From the NCBI RefSeq assembly GCF_003597395.2, contig NC_133774.1:51080947-51144946 (forward strand): a stretch of DNA of 64,000 bases, written 5' to 3'. The notes beneath the pieces were generated by a model. That model saw nothing but the letters and a program-made list of their open reading frames with translations. It had not been told where the DNA came from and did no database searches. This DNA comes from Chelonoidis abingdonii. Lineage: Eukaryota > Chordata > Testudines > Testudinidae. This document shows positions 46,901-58,900 of this stretch, one piece after another. The stretch's first letter is position 1. The number at the start of each line of letters is the position of its first letter. Made by a program: the position numbers and the translations under genes.

Positions 46901-49900
46901 GAAGAACTTCTGATTCAATTATATTAGCAAATAAGTCTTCATACTCAAGAGGAAGAAATTTACAATTAACTTTCCATCTCTGAGTTTTTCAACACTAGTC
47001 TAGATAAGTGATTATAGTGCTTTCCTGTCAGTAGGGGAAAATAGAGTATCTGCAATTATTTCACTTACCCTCCACTTATAAGGAACTTTCAATTTCAGAA
47101 CCACCAGTAACAACTAGAATGACCCAACCAGGACATTCTTTCATAAGTGAATTTTCTCCAACTCAGATTTGACATTTTATAAAACTTGAGAGAAGGGAAC
47201 TGGATTGTTGTAGGAGAACTCAGGAAGCAAGAATTTGACAACTAAAATACTACAATATGATTTTTGGCTATGCATTCATCCTAGCAAGTAAACCTCAAAG
47301 AAATTGTTAGGGTAGACTGTTATTCTTCTCACTCTACTACTTTGCATTACTGCCTTATATATTTTTCTGTAATGCAAAACACTTAAAAACAACACTATCA
47401 AAAAGGAACAACTGTTCACAAACTTAAAACAGAAAAAAAGGAGGAAGCATGTACTGATTTTGGGGAGTCAAAACAAAGATTGTTGCTCAGTCCCTTCTCC
47501 CCTTTACCTAACTGCTATATCCCTGCAGAATTCCTATTTATGGCCTATCATCCTCCCACCTAACCCCAACAAATCTTTAACTCACTCCAGTGCTCTCATT
47601 CCTTCTAGCAAAAAGATAAAGAGTCTAGAGTATTCTTCATAAGTCTTCCTCTCCTGGACCCTAAGTCTTGCCCTTTTACATCTTGCCTTTTGAACTCTAA
47701 CACAAGAACTTCCTTCTGGATCAAACTCCCAGCTATAGCAATCACCTGCTTTCCCACAAGAACATGCAAACACATCTACCTATTCCCACAAGAGATCACT
47801 TTCTCTTCACAATACTCACCTTCAAAAATCCTAGAACACCCATGCCTACACTTGTCAATTCAGGAATCTCACGGGTGGAAACAGAAGAGTCATCCTAAAT
47901 TTATCTTGTGTCCCCCAAATTACTTTTAAAAATATGCAACTCTCATTAACTTCAAATAGACCTACTTCACAATGATTCTATAACGTATTGCTCTTCAAAT
48001 TCTTTGTCCTTTTGGGGCCATCTAAAATCAAACTTAACCTGATGCAAGTAATCCAGCACTTACCTGTGCAGTTTCCATCATTTTCTTTTCAAAGTCAGAT
48101 TTAGCTGCAGCATACTTTTCTACATAGAGTTTATAGGTATCCGTAGCTTTCTTTGATTTTATTGATGCCTGTAAAGAACAGATTACACAAAAACTATTAG
48201 AATACAATTATATTTTTCAATGACTTTATTCCAACCTAAGGCAATTTATATTTATCATTACTGAAAAGATGAAGATGGGGATGACTTATACCAAAATGTC
48301 CACAGGACATGAGGCAGAAGATAGTAAAATGTGTTTATTAAGATTCCACTGAACGGTAATTTAGGCACTTACAATAAACGATCATTTTTATACAAACCCC
48401 ATACTGTACATGAAATACATCATCCGAAGTGCCACATTTCAGGGTGCACCTGGTCTTGGGGAAATGTCATAAAAGGTAAAGATATCTACTTTTCATGTCA
48501 GACTTGTAGTTAACTAGAAAGTGGTGAGTAGCAGAGCCAGCAGGGAGAAAAGATAGCAGAATATATGTTTCTGGATACCAACTACTCTGGGGATGGAAAA
48601 AGAGGAAAGAAAGTATATACTATAGGCCTTATTAGATTCCCCTATCGGTACTAGCTAATCCATATATTTTTTGTTGAAGTATTGTAAGAATTTTGTACAT
48701 TGCTAAGGAGTAACTGATTAGCTAATTTTAGATAGATAGATAGATAGATAGATATAGATAGATAGATATTTAACTGAAGAATAAGGAAAAGGTGCAAGAA
48801 AAAAAGCAGGGTCAGAATACAGAGCAAATAAGATGTAACAGTTTCAAACAACATTTAAAAAAACTGTTGGAAGACTTAAGAGGCAAAAAAAATGGGAGAA
48901 TCTGGTTTTCGAAAAGGGAAAAATAAAGAAAATAGAAAGTGCAGAAAGGGGATTCAAAATTGTGCTGGATTGTGTGTCACTGGAAATTTTAAAACCAAGA
49001 TTGACTGTTTGTCTAAAAAAGACACGCTCTAGTTCAGGGATGGGCAAATTTTTTGGCCCAAGGGTCACATCTGGGTGGGGAAATTGTATGCAGAACCATG
49101 TATCTAGGGCTGGGGCAGGTGGTTGGGGTGTAAGAGGGAGCGCGAGGTGTGGGAGGGGGTGCAGTGTGCAGGAAGAAGCTCAAGACAAGGGGTTAGGGTG
49201 CAGGAGGGGTGCGGAGTGTGGCATGGGACCCAGGGCAGGGGGTTGGGGTGTGGGGTGCAGGAGGGGTTCAGGGCACGGGCTCCGGCCCAACACCGCTTAC
49301 CTCAAACGGCTTGGGAGTGACAGCAGTGCACAGCGAGGTTATGGCAAGCTCCCTGCCTGCCCCGGCCCCACGCCGCTCCTGGAAGTGCCAGCATGTCTGG
49401 CAGTGATCCTGGGGGTGGGGTGGGGCAGGTGGCTCAGCCGTGTGCTGCCCTCGCCTGTGGGTACCACCCCTGAAGCGCCCATTGGGCGCAGTTCCCCATT
49501 CCTGGCCAATGGGAGCAGTGGGGGGCGGTGCCTGTAGCCAAGGGCAGTGCACAGAGCCCTTCCCCCCGCAAGGGGCCACATGGACATGGTGCCAGCTGCT
49601 TACAGGAGCGGTGCAGGGTCAGGGAGCCTGCCTTAGCCCTGCTGTGCCATGCGGCTGGCAATCCCGTGGGCTAGACTGAAAGCCCCTATGGGCTGGATCC
49701 AGCCCATGGGCCGTAGTTTGCCCTCCCCTGCTCTAGTTCAAATAGGAATTAATTTAGGGAAGTCCTGTAGCCTATATTATACAGGAAGCCAGACTAGATG
49801 ATCACAATGGTCCATTCTGAACTTCAAATCTAAAATAATTTCATTATTTGAAATCACAAGATTTTTTTTTCCTTTTTGTAGGCATTAATACTCTTAAAAT

Positions 49901-52900
49901 ATACTGGTATGGCAGTGGCTCGGTATTAAGTTGGGTTCAGTTTTTAATGTAAAGTAGGGATTTGACCCTTTTAGTACAAAGAACGCTTCTCAAAATTTAC
50001 GGCATATAATCCGTAAGCGAAGACTGAATTTTCTGAAGGCTTTGTACCCTTATCAGTTTTGAGCTAGAATTAGTTAAAAACAGAACTTAATGTTTTTTCC
50101 TAAGTGTCTCAGCTTTTTTGCAGCCTTTTGTTAAAAAAAACAGGTGATTTCTCCTTAAACTTTCTGCACATTTAGAACTCAAAAAACTAGAGTTGAATCC
50201 TTAATTACAATCTACCATGTTAGATATACAAAGTTAATTACTGTTGTGTATTATCTTTGTTGTTATAATCGCAACTGGCTCTTTCACAAAATAACCACTA
50301 TTCCACACAACTCTCAGACAAATGCAACCCACTGAAACTAATCACGTCCTCTGTAAAGATGGCAACTTTTCACTATAGACTTGAAATATGAAATAATGCT
50401 ATCCCTGTAAAAAATGTCACAGTCCAAGCTCCAGCCCTAGTCCAAACAGCTTCATAGCCCTTTTTAGCACTGCTGTATGAACCCAAGCTCTAGTTCCGAG
50501 ACTCGTTACGTGGGCCTTTTTTTGCTGCGCAGATGTACCCTAAGAGTGCTGAGGCTTTCGAGCCTTTGCCAAAGCTCTGTGGCATAGATAGAAATTTCTC
50601 TACTCTGAGGAATCATGGCTGGTCTTGCATAGCAGAAACGACTGTACTGGAATTAAAGAGGGTAGAGATGGGATGCACCAGCGCCACCTACGGTTGCCAA
50701 TTTTGGTTGGACGTATTCCTAGAGGTTTCATCACATGACAATCTTTAATTAAAGATTAACCTTTAACTCCTGAAACCTCAGGACAATCCTGGACAGTTGG
50801 TAACCCTAGCCCTGGCTCCTTCCCATTCCTGATATACAATTAATCCCTTGAGCCATTATTCCCATGCCTTTTTATCTCCACAAACCATAGGGAAACAGAG
50901 GAAGGGGACATTCCTGCCCTCCACTTTCCAAATACCCTTCTGTACCTGCAGTACTAAAAACTCACAATATTTCATAAACAAACACTTGGTTTAAAAAATG
51001 AAGGTTAAGTGTGAAAACTCTCCAATTCAAATCCTTAAAAAGCAAGGAAATGTCAAGTTATGAGATTTTTAAGCTAAGACTTATTTTATTAAATTTAAAA
51101 AATGGTTTAAACTTGAAACAGCAGTCTAAACGCTGCATCTATGGTTTATAATACAGACAAAAATCAAGGTTCTTTCTCTCATAACTATGTATGAACTAAG
51201 CACAGGAAGAGCAACTTGTGCTTTGAAGAGGGAAAACTTAACTTACCAAGGAAAATTATTGAACAAGTGAATAGCAAATAATCAAACAACATCTTTAGAG
51301 TTCTACAAGCAGGATGTTTGCATGTATACACAAACACACTCAACAAGCAATTGTGACTCCATTTGGTCGATTTACTGTAACTAAAAACTTGGCTGTCAGT
51401 CAAAAAAATATTGTAAAGTCATTATAAACGGAGCAGTTCAAGATTTTGTGCTAACGTAACAGGGAGCAAGATGAAACCATAACACAAGCAAGTACTAAGA
51501 TTTTAGTGTCAGATAGTTGCTTAAGGTTACCTGATTTGCTAATAAGATTTTTCGAACACTTTCCTTTCAGATGCCTCAGTACAATATCTGTTCAATGATT
51601 GATTGTATGATGAACTTTCAGTAGACACCTACCACTGCACCACAGAGGTGCACATTTCTTGTCTTCTGATACAAACATAGGGAAACAGTTGTTGATATAA
51701 AGATATATTCTGCCCTCCTAAGGTGGTCAGAGACCACTCTATCCAGAGTTGACTGGTACAACCTTTGGTAACATGTCTCCAAAGTGTTTTGAGTAAAATG
51801 GAATTAAAGAGAACATAATATAGACAGAACTGGTAGCTCCTAATGGGAGCACTGTTTCATGCAGCTGAATATTCAGCCAATGCCTGAAAGTCAGTCACTA
51901 CTGTTCAGTGAAGATTTGGAGTGTGTGCCAAATGAGGGCCTTTGCATGAATCATCAACCCATACTTCAACCTTCTCCACTCACAAACTGGATATTACATG
52001 GTTTGAGTGTTCTGATTCTAAGTGTAGAAGACATTTCCAGAGACATGTAACCCTCCTGGACACTGGATCTTACCTATTCTGCTATAATATACCTTTTAAG
52101 TCCTTTCATCAAGCCTTTGATGAGTGTGTCAACTAAACTGGCCCTCCTGCACAGTTCCAGTCTATCTAGGTAAACTATGGCTTTTCCTCCTAGGCTGGGG
52201 CAGAAGCTAGGAAAGGAGATGTCCAAGTCTTTAGTCTAAAGTCATTTTGTCTTTTCACTTGAACCAGGACAAGCTCAAAGGACAATTTTGTTGTCGGTGA
52301 AAATTAACGTGAGAGGACAGCCAGCAATCCTATTTGCTGAACCAAGGGGATAGTCAGCAAGAAAACCACACCGAAGGTGAGAAAACTCTAGTCCAATAAG
52401 TGGAGGACCTCAAAAATAGTCAGACAGGGATTCACATAATCACTGTAGAACAAGGTTAACACTCCAGAGTTAAAACAGGGGATCTGAAAGGAGGCAGCGA
52501 AATAGCACAACTTTCAAGAAACAAAATAGATGGAAGGATCTCACTGTCCCCCAATCCGATGACATTTTTAGGATGCTAAATCCCAACATTTGGGCTTCTT
52601 TAGAGCTGGGGGCTAGTCCCTTGTAAATGTAGTCCGTCAATCATTTGGCGTGCTCCAGGCAAGAGAAAAGTGTCCACACCAAATGATAGGCAAAGGAGGT
52701 ACTGTTTTTGCATGAATAAAATACCATCAAGGCTACCCTGTTCGAGGTACTCCTAAGGAGTTATGGTGTCTTGTCACAGACCAGGGCCAAGAGACTTTGG
52801 GTTTCTAGATCCGGATGCTGGTGTCTGCCAAAAAAGTGGTGGGACAGAAGAAGAGGGACCTTGTTCTCTTGGGATAGGATTAAGAGATCCATGTATCAAA

Positions 52901-55900
52901 AATTCCTTGATCATTTTGGAGCAATAAGAATTAGTCTGGGAATTGCAGACTACCTCTTGATTGTCCCGAGGAAAATGGAAGGGAAAACATAAACTAAGGA
53001 ATACTCCATGGAATGGAAAACCCATCCTTTGCAAAGTCAGTAGATTTTTCCTTCCTCTGCAGCAGGTACACAATCAACACCTTTTTTCTCTTTTTAAATC
53101 GAGATCAGATCTATGCCCAGGTTTCTCCTTCTGCCAAAAAACTTCCAACATCAGCAACCCCACAGCTGGGAGCACTTCTGATCTACTGAACCAGTCCACT
53201 GTGCAGTTAAGTGGGAGGCATGTGGAGATATTTTACTGAGAGGAGGATCGCCTCTGCCCATGAGAACATGAAAGTGGACCTTCCCTCAACAAGTTTAGGG
53301 TATGTCTACACTGCAATGAAAAGCCTGCAGCACTGAGTGTCAGACCACGGGTCAATTCACTCTGGCTCGTGGGGTTTGGGCTGCAGGTCTAAATATATCA
53401 GTGTAGACGTTCCTGCTCTGGATTGACCATGTGCTCTGAAACCTAGAAAGGGGAGGAGGGTCTTGGAGCCTGAGCTCTAGCCCAAACAGGAACATCTATA
53501 CTCTTATTTTTAGCCCCACAGCCCAAGCCAATTGAACTGGACTCAGACTCTGTGCTGCAGGATTTTCTTTGCAATATAGATACACTCTATGTCTCCTGTT
53601 GCCACTTTGGCATTACTGCTGTGTCGCGATAGTCCGAGCCTGATCTACACTACAAGTTTATATTGAATTTAGCAGTGTTAAACCGAATTAACCCTGCACC
53701 TTTCCACAAAATGAAGCCCTTTACTTCGATACAAAGGGCTCTTGATATCGATATCTGTACTCCTCTCTCACGAGGGGAGTAGCGCTGAAATCGGTATTGC
53801 CATTTCGAATTAGAGTTAGTGGGGCCACAATTCGATGGTTTTGGCCTCCGGGAGCTATCCCACAGTGCACCATTGTGACAACTCTACACAGCAATCTGAA
53901 CTCGGATGCACTGGCCAGGTAGACAGGAAAAGCCCCGCGAATTTCTGAGTTTCATTTCCTGTTTGCCCAGAGTGGACCGCTGATCAGCGCAGGTGACCAT
54001 GCAGTCTCAGAATCAAAAAAGAGCTCCAGCATGGACCATATGAGAGATTCTGAATCCGATCTCTGTATGGGGAGATGAATCTGTTCTATCAGAACTTTGT
54101 TCCAAAAGACGAAATGTCAAATCATTTGAAAAAATGTCCCAGGTCATGATGGACAGAGGCCACAACAGGGGCTCAACACAGTGCTGCGTGAAACTTAAGG
54201 AGCTGAGACAAACATATCAGAAAGCCAAAGAATCAAATGGACGCTCACGGAAGGAGGGGCGACTGATGACTGTAGCTATCTCACAGTTCCTGCACTCTCC
54301 GAAAACCATTTGAATTGTGGGCTGAGCTCCCAAAGCCTAAAGGGTCAAAAACATTGTCGTAGGTGGTTCAGGGTATATGTCATCAGCCCCCACCTCTGTG
54401 AAAGCAAAGGGAAAAAAATTGTTTCTCGTCTTTTTTCAATGTCACCGTATGTCTACTGGATGCTGCTGGCAGACGCAGTGCTGCAGCGCTACGCAGCAGT
54501 ATCCTCTTGCCTTGCCTTGCAGATGGCAGACGGTACAGTATGACTGATATCCATCATCATCATCCCGTGAGTGCTCCTGGCTGGCCTCGGTAAGGTCGGC
54601 TGGGGGCGCCTGGGCAAAAATGGCAATGACTCCAGGTCATTCTCTTCTTTAAGTTTTGTGTAATGGAGATTCAGTCCTGCCTGGAATATCACGCCAGCTG
54701 GAGGCTTCTGCCTCAGGCTGCTCTCCCAGTCAGCAGCACCACGTGGTCATGCCTAACCCAACTAAGTAACCCAGATACTTAGACCTCTACATTTTGCTGC
54801 AAATAAAAAAATTAAGCTGCCGTTTAGAACTGTCCCCCAACATACATTCCTGGGACATTTTGTATTTTACCAGTGTCAACCAAAGGCCCACACACAAATG
54901 GAGATTCAGTCCTGCCTGCACTTCTATCCTAGTGCTTAGCACAGATTCCCATTTTCTGCTATAGGCTGCGCAAGGGAAGAATGGTGGTTCACTCTACTTC
55001 GCTGTAAGCCAACCGCCCTCCCCTCCCCCCTTTGACCTCTGCTTGCAGAGGCAATAAAGTCAGTGTTATTTCAAATTCAGGCATACTTTATTACTTCATC
55101 ACACAAATGGGGGCATAACTGCCATGGCAGCCCAGAAGAGGTGGGAGGAGGAGGGAAGCAACCAGTGGGGTTGTTGCAGCGGCACCCCCTAGAATGGCAT
55201 GCAGCTTATCATTTCTGCAGGATGTATGGGGCTCTGACCTGAGCGGCCGTTTGCCTCTCTGGTTCTAGGCAGAACTGACTCTCCATTAGACAAAACTTAA
55301 AGAAGAGAATGACCTGAGGAGTCATTCTCATTTTTGTCCAGGTACCCCCGACTGACCTCATCGAGGCCGGCCAGGAGCACCCATCACAGCAGCAGATGGT
55401 ACAGTATGACTGGTTACCGTCATTACCAACTTGCAAAGCAGCAGTCAGTACAGTATGGCTGGTAACGGTCTTTGCTAACTTGCAAAAGGCAAGGGGATGC
55501 TGCTGTGTAGTGCTGTAGTATCCTGTCTGTCAGCAGCATCCAGTAGATATACGGTTACAGTGAAAAAAGGCTGAATGGGCTCTATGGTCGCCATGCTATG
55601 GCGTCTGCCCGGACAATCCAGGGAAAAGGGTGCGAAATGATTGTCTGCCGTTGCTTTCACAGAGGGAGGATTGACAGACGACATTTACCCATAACCACCC
55701 GTGACAAATGTTTGGCCCCATCAGCCATTGGGATCTCAACCCAGAATTCCAATTGGCAGGGGAGACTGCGGGAACTATAGGATAGCTTTGGTATAGCTAC
55801 CCACAGTGCAATGCTCCAGAAGTTGACGCTAGTCTCGGTACATGGACGCACACCGCCAAATTAATGTGCTTAGTGTGGCCACGTGCACTCAACTTTATAC

Positions 55901-58900
55901 AATGTTTCCAAAAATCGATTTTTGTAAAATTGGAATAATCCCATAGTGTAGGCATACTTTATGCGTTTTCCTTTGATTAAGTCCTAGAATGTTAACAGGC
56001 CTAGCATGACTGCCACAATTCAAGAGTGATTATATGAAGATTTGTCTTCCTTTGAACTAACTGAGAGTACAAAACTCTGTCAGACTTCACATTTGTGGTA
56101 AACTGGATTCTACTTTGGGCCCTAGAAGAGGGAAATTTGTCCCCAGCCCGGTATGCATTGTTCTCCAGAGATGAGGTTATCCAATCTCATCTACTATTCA
56201 ATTTCTTACTGGCTGGAAATGTTAACCAGTACCTCTCTTTGTTCCAAATATCTAGGATTCACGATAGACTAATAACTACATAACAGAACTAAAACAGTTT
56301 AATACTTCAAGCCATTTCAGTATAAATGGTATCTTTGGCCAGGCCAGTTTTTTCCCAACATGGAAAAATCTCCTCTTTCATCCTCATTTCATTCTCACAG
56401 AAAAAAATAAATTGTTAAAGAAAAACAGGAAAACAGCTTAGGAGGTCATTGGCATCTTAGACAATGAAGTAAAAGAAAAATGAATGAGTGTTAACGTCTG
56501 TCAGTAACTTTCCGATTGTATTATTATCAAGGCATTAGGATAATAGTAAATAACTACTTATATCAGACTCTAAAGCAAAAAGTGTATTCAACTAAGCAAA
56601 ACAGAAGCATAACCTCAACTCGCGTATTTTAAAATAAGGGTATTTGGTATTTACATATTTGACTGCACTATATTTAATAAAAGGATGGAGCAGGTGCTGA
56701 AAAGATTATACTCAATTTCAGTAAATCCCTGCAAAAAAAATAAAAACTGCATAATGCGTTTAAACTACACAGTTTGCACAACATTTAACAGTGAACAGGT
56801 CAATTAAGAGACAAGGCATTGAGAAAATAGTGGTTACAAACAGGCACTCAATGTTTCACATGAAAGGGGAAAGATGAAACTTATCTATTGCAATTTTTGA
56901 CATTGAATATTTCTCTTAAAGTAATAATAATGAGCCAATTCACAAAATGCATCTTAAATTACTAAACAACTTGACAAAATATTTCATTTTAATAAGACTT
57001 TGCAAAATTACCTTGTCAATTTCTCTTTGTGTTGCTCCTTCCTTTTTCAAACGTTCTTGTTCCACACACTTACTATTGTAGTTCTCTTTTGATTTCTGTA
57101 GGGCCTGAATGATACTCTGAATGTTTTGCACTGCTTCCAAAGTTCCTGAAACTTCTTCTTTAGTCTGTCAAATATCACATACTTGTCAAAAATGACCAGT
57201 TTAATATTTTAATTGTAACAAGCAACTGAAAACACATAAAATGGAGACTGAGTAACCTTTTTATGAGCTTTGATTTGTTCATCTCCATACTTCTGCACTT
57301 CTTTTATTAGCTCTTGTAATTTCCGGACAAGCTCCAAGTGACAGCTTGCTACTTTTTCTGTTGATATTTTGAAAACATCCCAAACTGGTGCAAATGTCCT
57401 AAAAATAAAGGTTACAGGGAGGAGAAACATTATTTAATGTTGAATTCCATTTTTTTCTTTTTAAAATCAGCTACAATTTTATAATAGAACCCTAAGGTAT
57501 TGATGATATGCTTATAAAGTGCACTCTTCTCTATGAGTAATGATATAAAAAGAGCACATTCTTATTCAAATCCATTCCTTTTCCTATTCAAAGTCCTCTC
57601 TACGAACTTCAAAGACAAAATTAAATGTTTACTGCTTTTTTCCTCCTGTTAACCATGCACAGTCAACATAAATAAAACAGAACAGAATCAAGCTTACTCA
57701 ATCTTGTCCATTGTAAGCACAAGATATATGTTCCAATCTGTTATACCCGCATAAACCCACTGAATAATAGAATTGCACAGAAGTTACTAATCATACTGGT
57801 GATACTGCAAGTAAAACACCCATGTGGACTCAGAGCAAGATTGAACATGCAAGGCTGGCTGTTTTCAGAGCAGAACCTCACTAAGGATGGGATGAGACTT
57901 TTAGATGCTTATAATGCAGAAAAATTATATGTTTGGCTGAAACCTCGTGCTTGATCTTAGCCTATAGCAAAAATTTTTGGAAAGTCACAGGAAAATCTTC
58001 TCTCAGATAACTTGAAAAGCTCAAACCAAAAACCCTTGTTTTAGCATATTTGGCTAAAATGACATTTAGGTTTAAGATCCTATATTCAGTGGCTTACACT
58101 TTCTAAAACAACCTTCTGGACTGAAATTTCTCAAGCCTGTTCTGGGTCAGATTTTTCTTCTTTTAGATATCTTTAAAATCATAGTTGGTATTAACGATGC
58201 AGTGACAATCAGAGACTGAAATAAATGCAGGCAAAGTTTGATGGAATAACTGAAAAAATATATCTGTCATTAAGAAAATAAGGAGTTAAATACAAACACT
58301 ACAGTAGCACCATGTTAAGGATTGCAGTACTAAAAAGGAGATTCCGAATTAATGTTCAAGTCCATTAGCGTACCCCTGCAAATATGTATTATAATATTCT
58401 TTCCCTCTACAACAGCTTCCCCCATCTCTCAGGGCATAGCTGAGAGCCTCTCCCCTCATGGAGCTGGGAAAGTAGCTATGAGCAGGGTCTTCGGACATTT
58501 ATGGCCACATTTCCCCTCTCCCCCCACTTTTGCTTTTCCTCCTGACTAAGGCTGAATCTATTTATGTAAGGAGGAAGGAAAATCTCTTGGGCAATCAGTA
58601 CAAGTTAGCTACGGCACCAGGACAGAGTAAGTGCTTGTTATAGTGCAGGAGGGATTTAAATTAACATTCTGTATTTCTGACAATTTCCAGTCTTTGTTGT
58701 TTCTGTTCATCCTACATTTTCTGACTGACCGCTCTCTGAAGCAAGGATCGATATACACTCTCCTGTATTCATATATACTCTTAAACAAGCCATCTTAACT
58801 TTCATCATCTTAAAATTTAAAAAAGTACTGTTGTATTAAAAATGTCGTACTTGAACACTGAACATGACACCTACAATCAATCTTGCCATGTGATATTTCT

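Larger units (their letters stand above)
43053..46910 (-). mobile_element. Mosaic of two DIRS families (copy 5)
   Basis: A family-X left terminal repeat with its own complementary arm (43053-43352) is followed immediately by a family-Y left terminal repeat with its own complementary arm (about 43355-43640). Then come minus-strand recombinase and reverse transcriptase relics. A family-X right terminal repeat (about 46695-46910) closes it. No family-Y right repeat and no gag are present. The arrangement suggests Y landed at the X terminal junction and that the X interior and Y right end were later lost. Confidence 0.75.

Noticed and set aside
48962..49537. 191-codon plus-strand frame as a host gene
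   Set aside because: It starts in a CR1 tail and runs through the GC-rich hAT element; Gly/Arg-rich, no domain.
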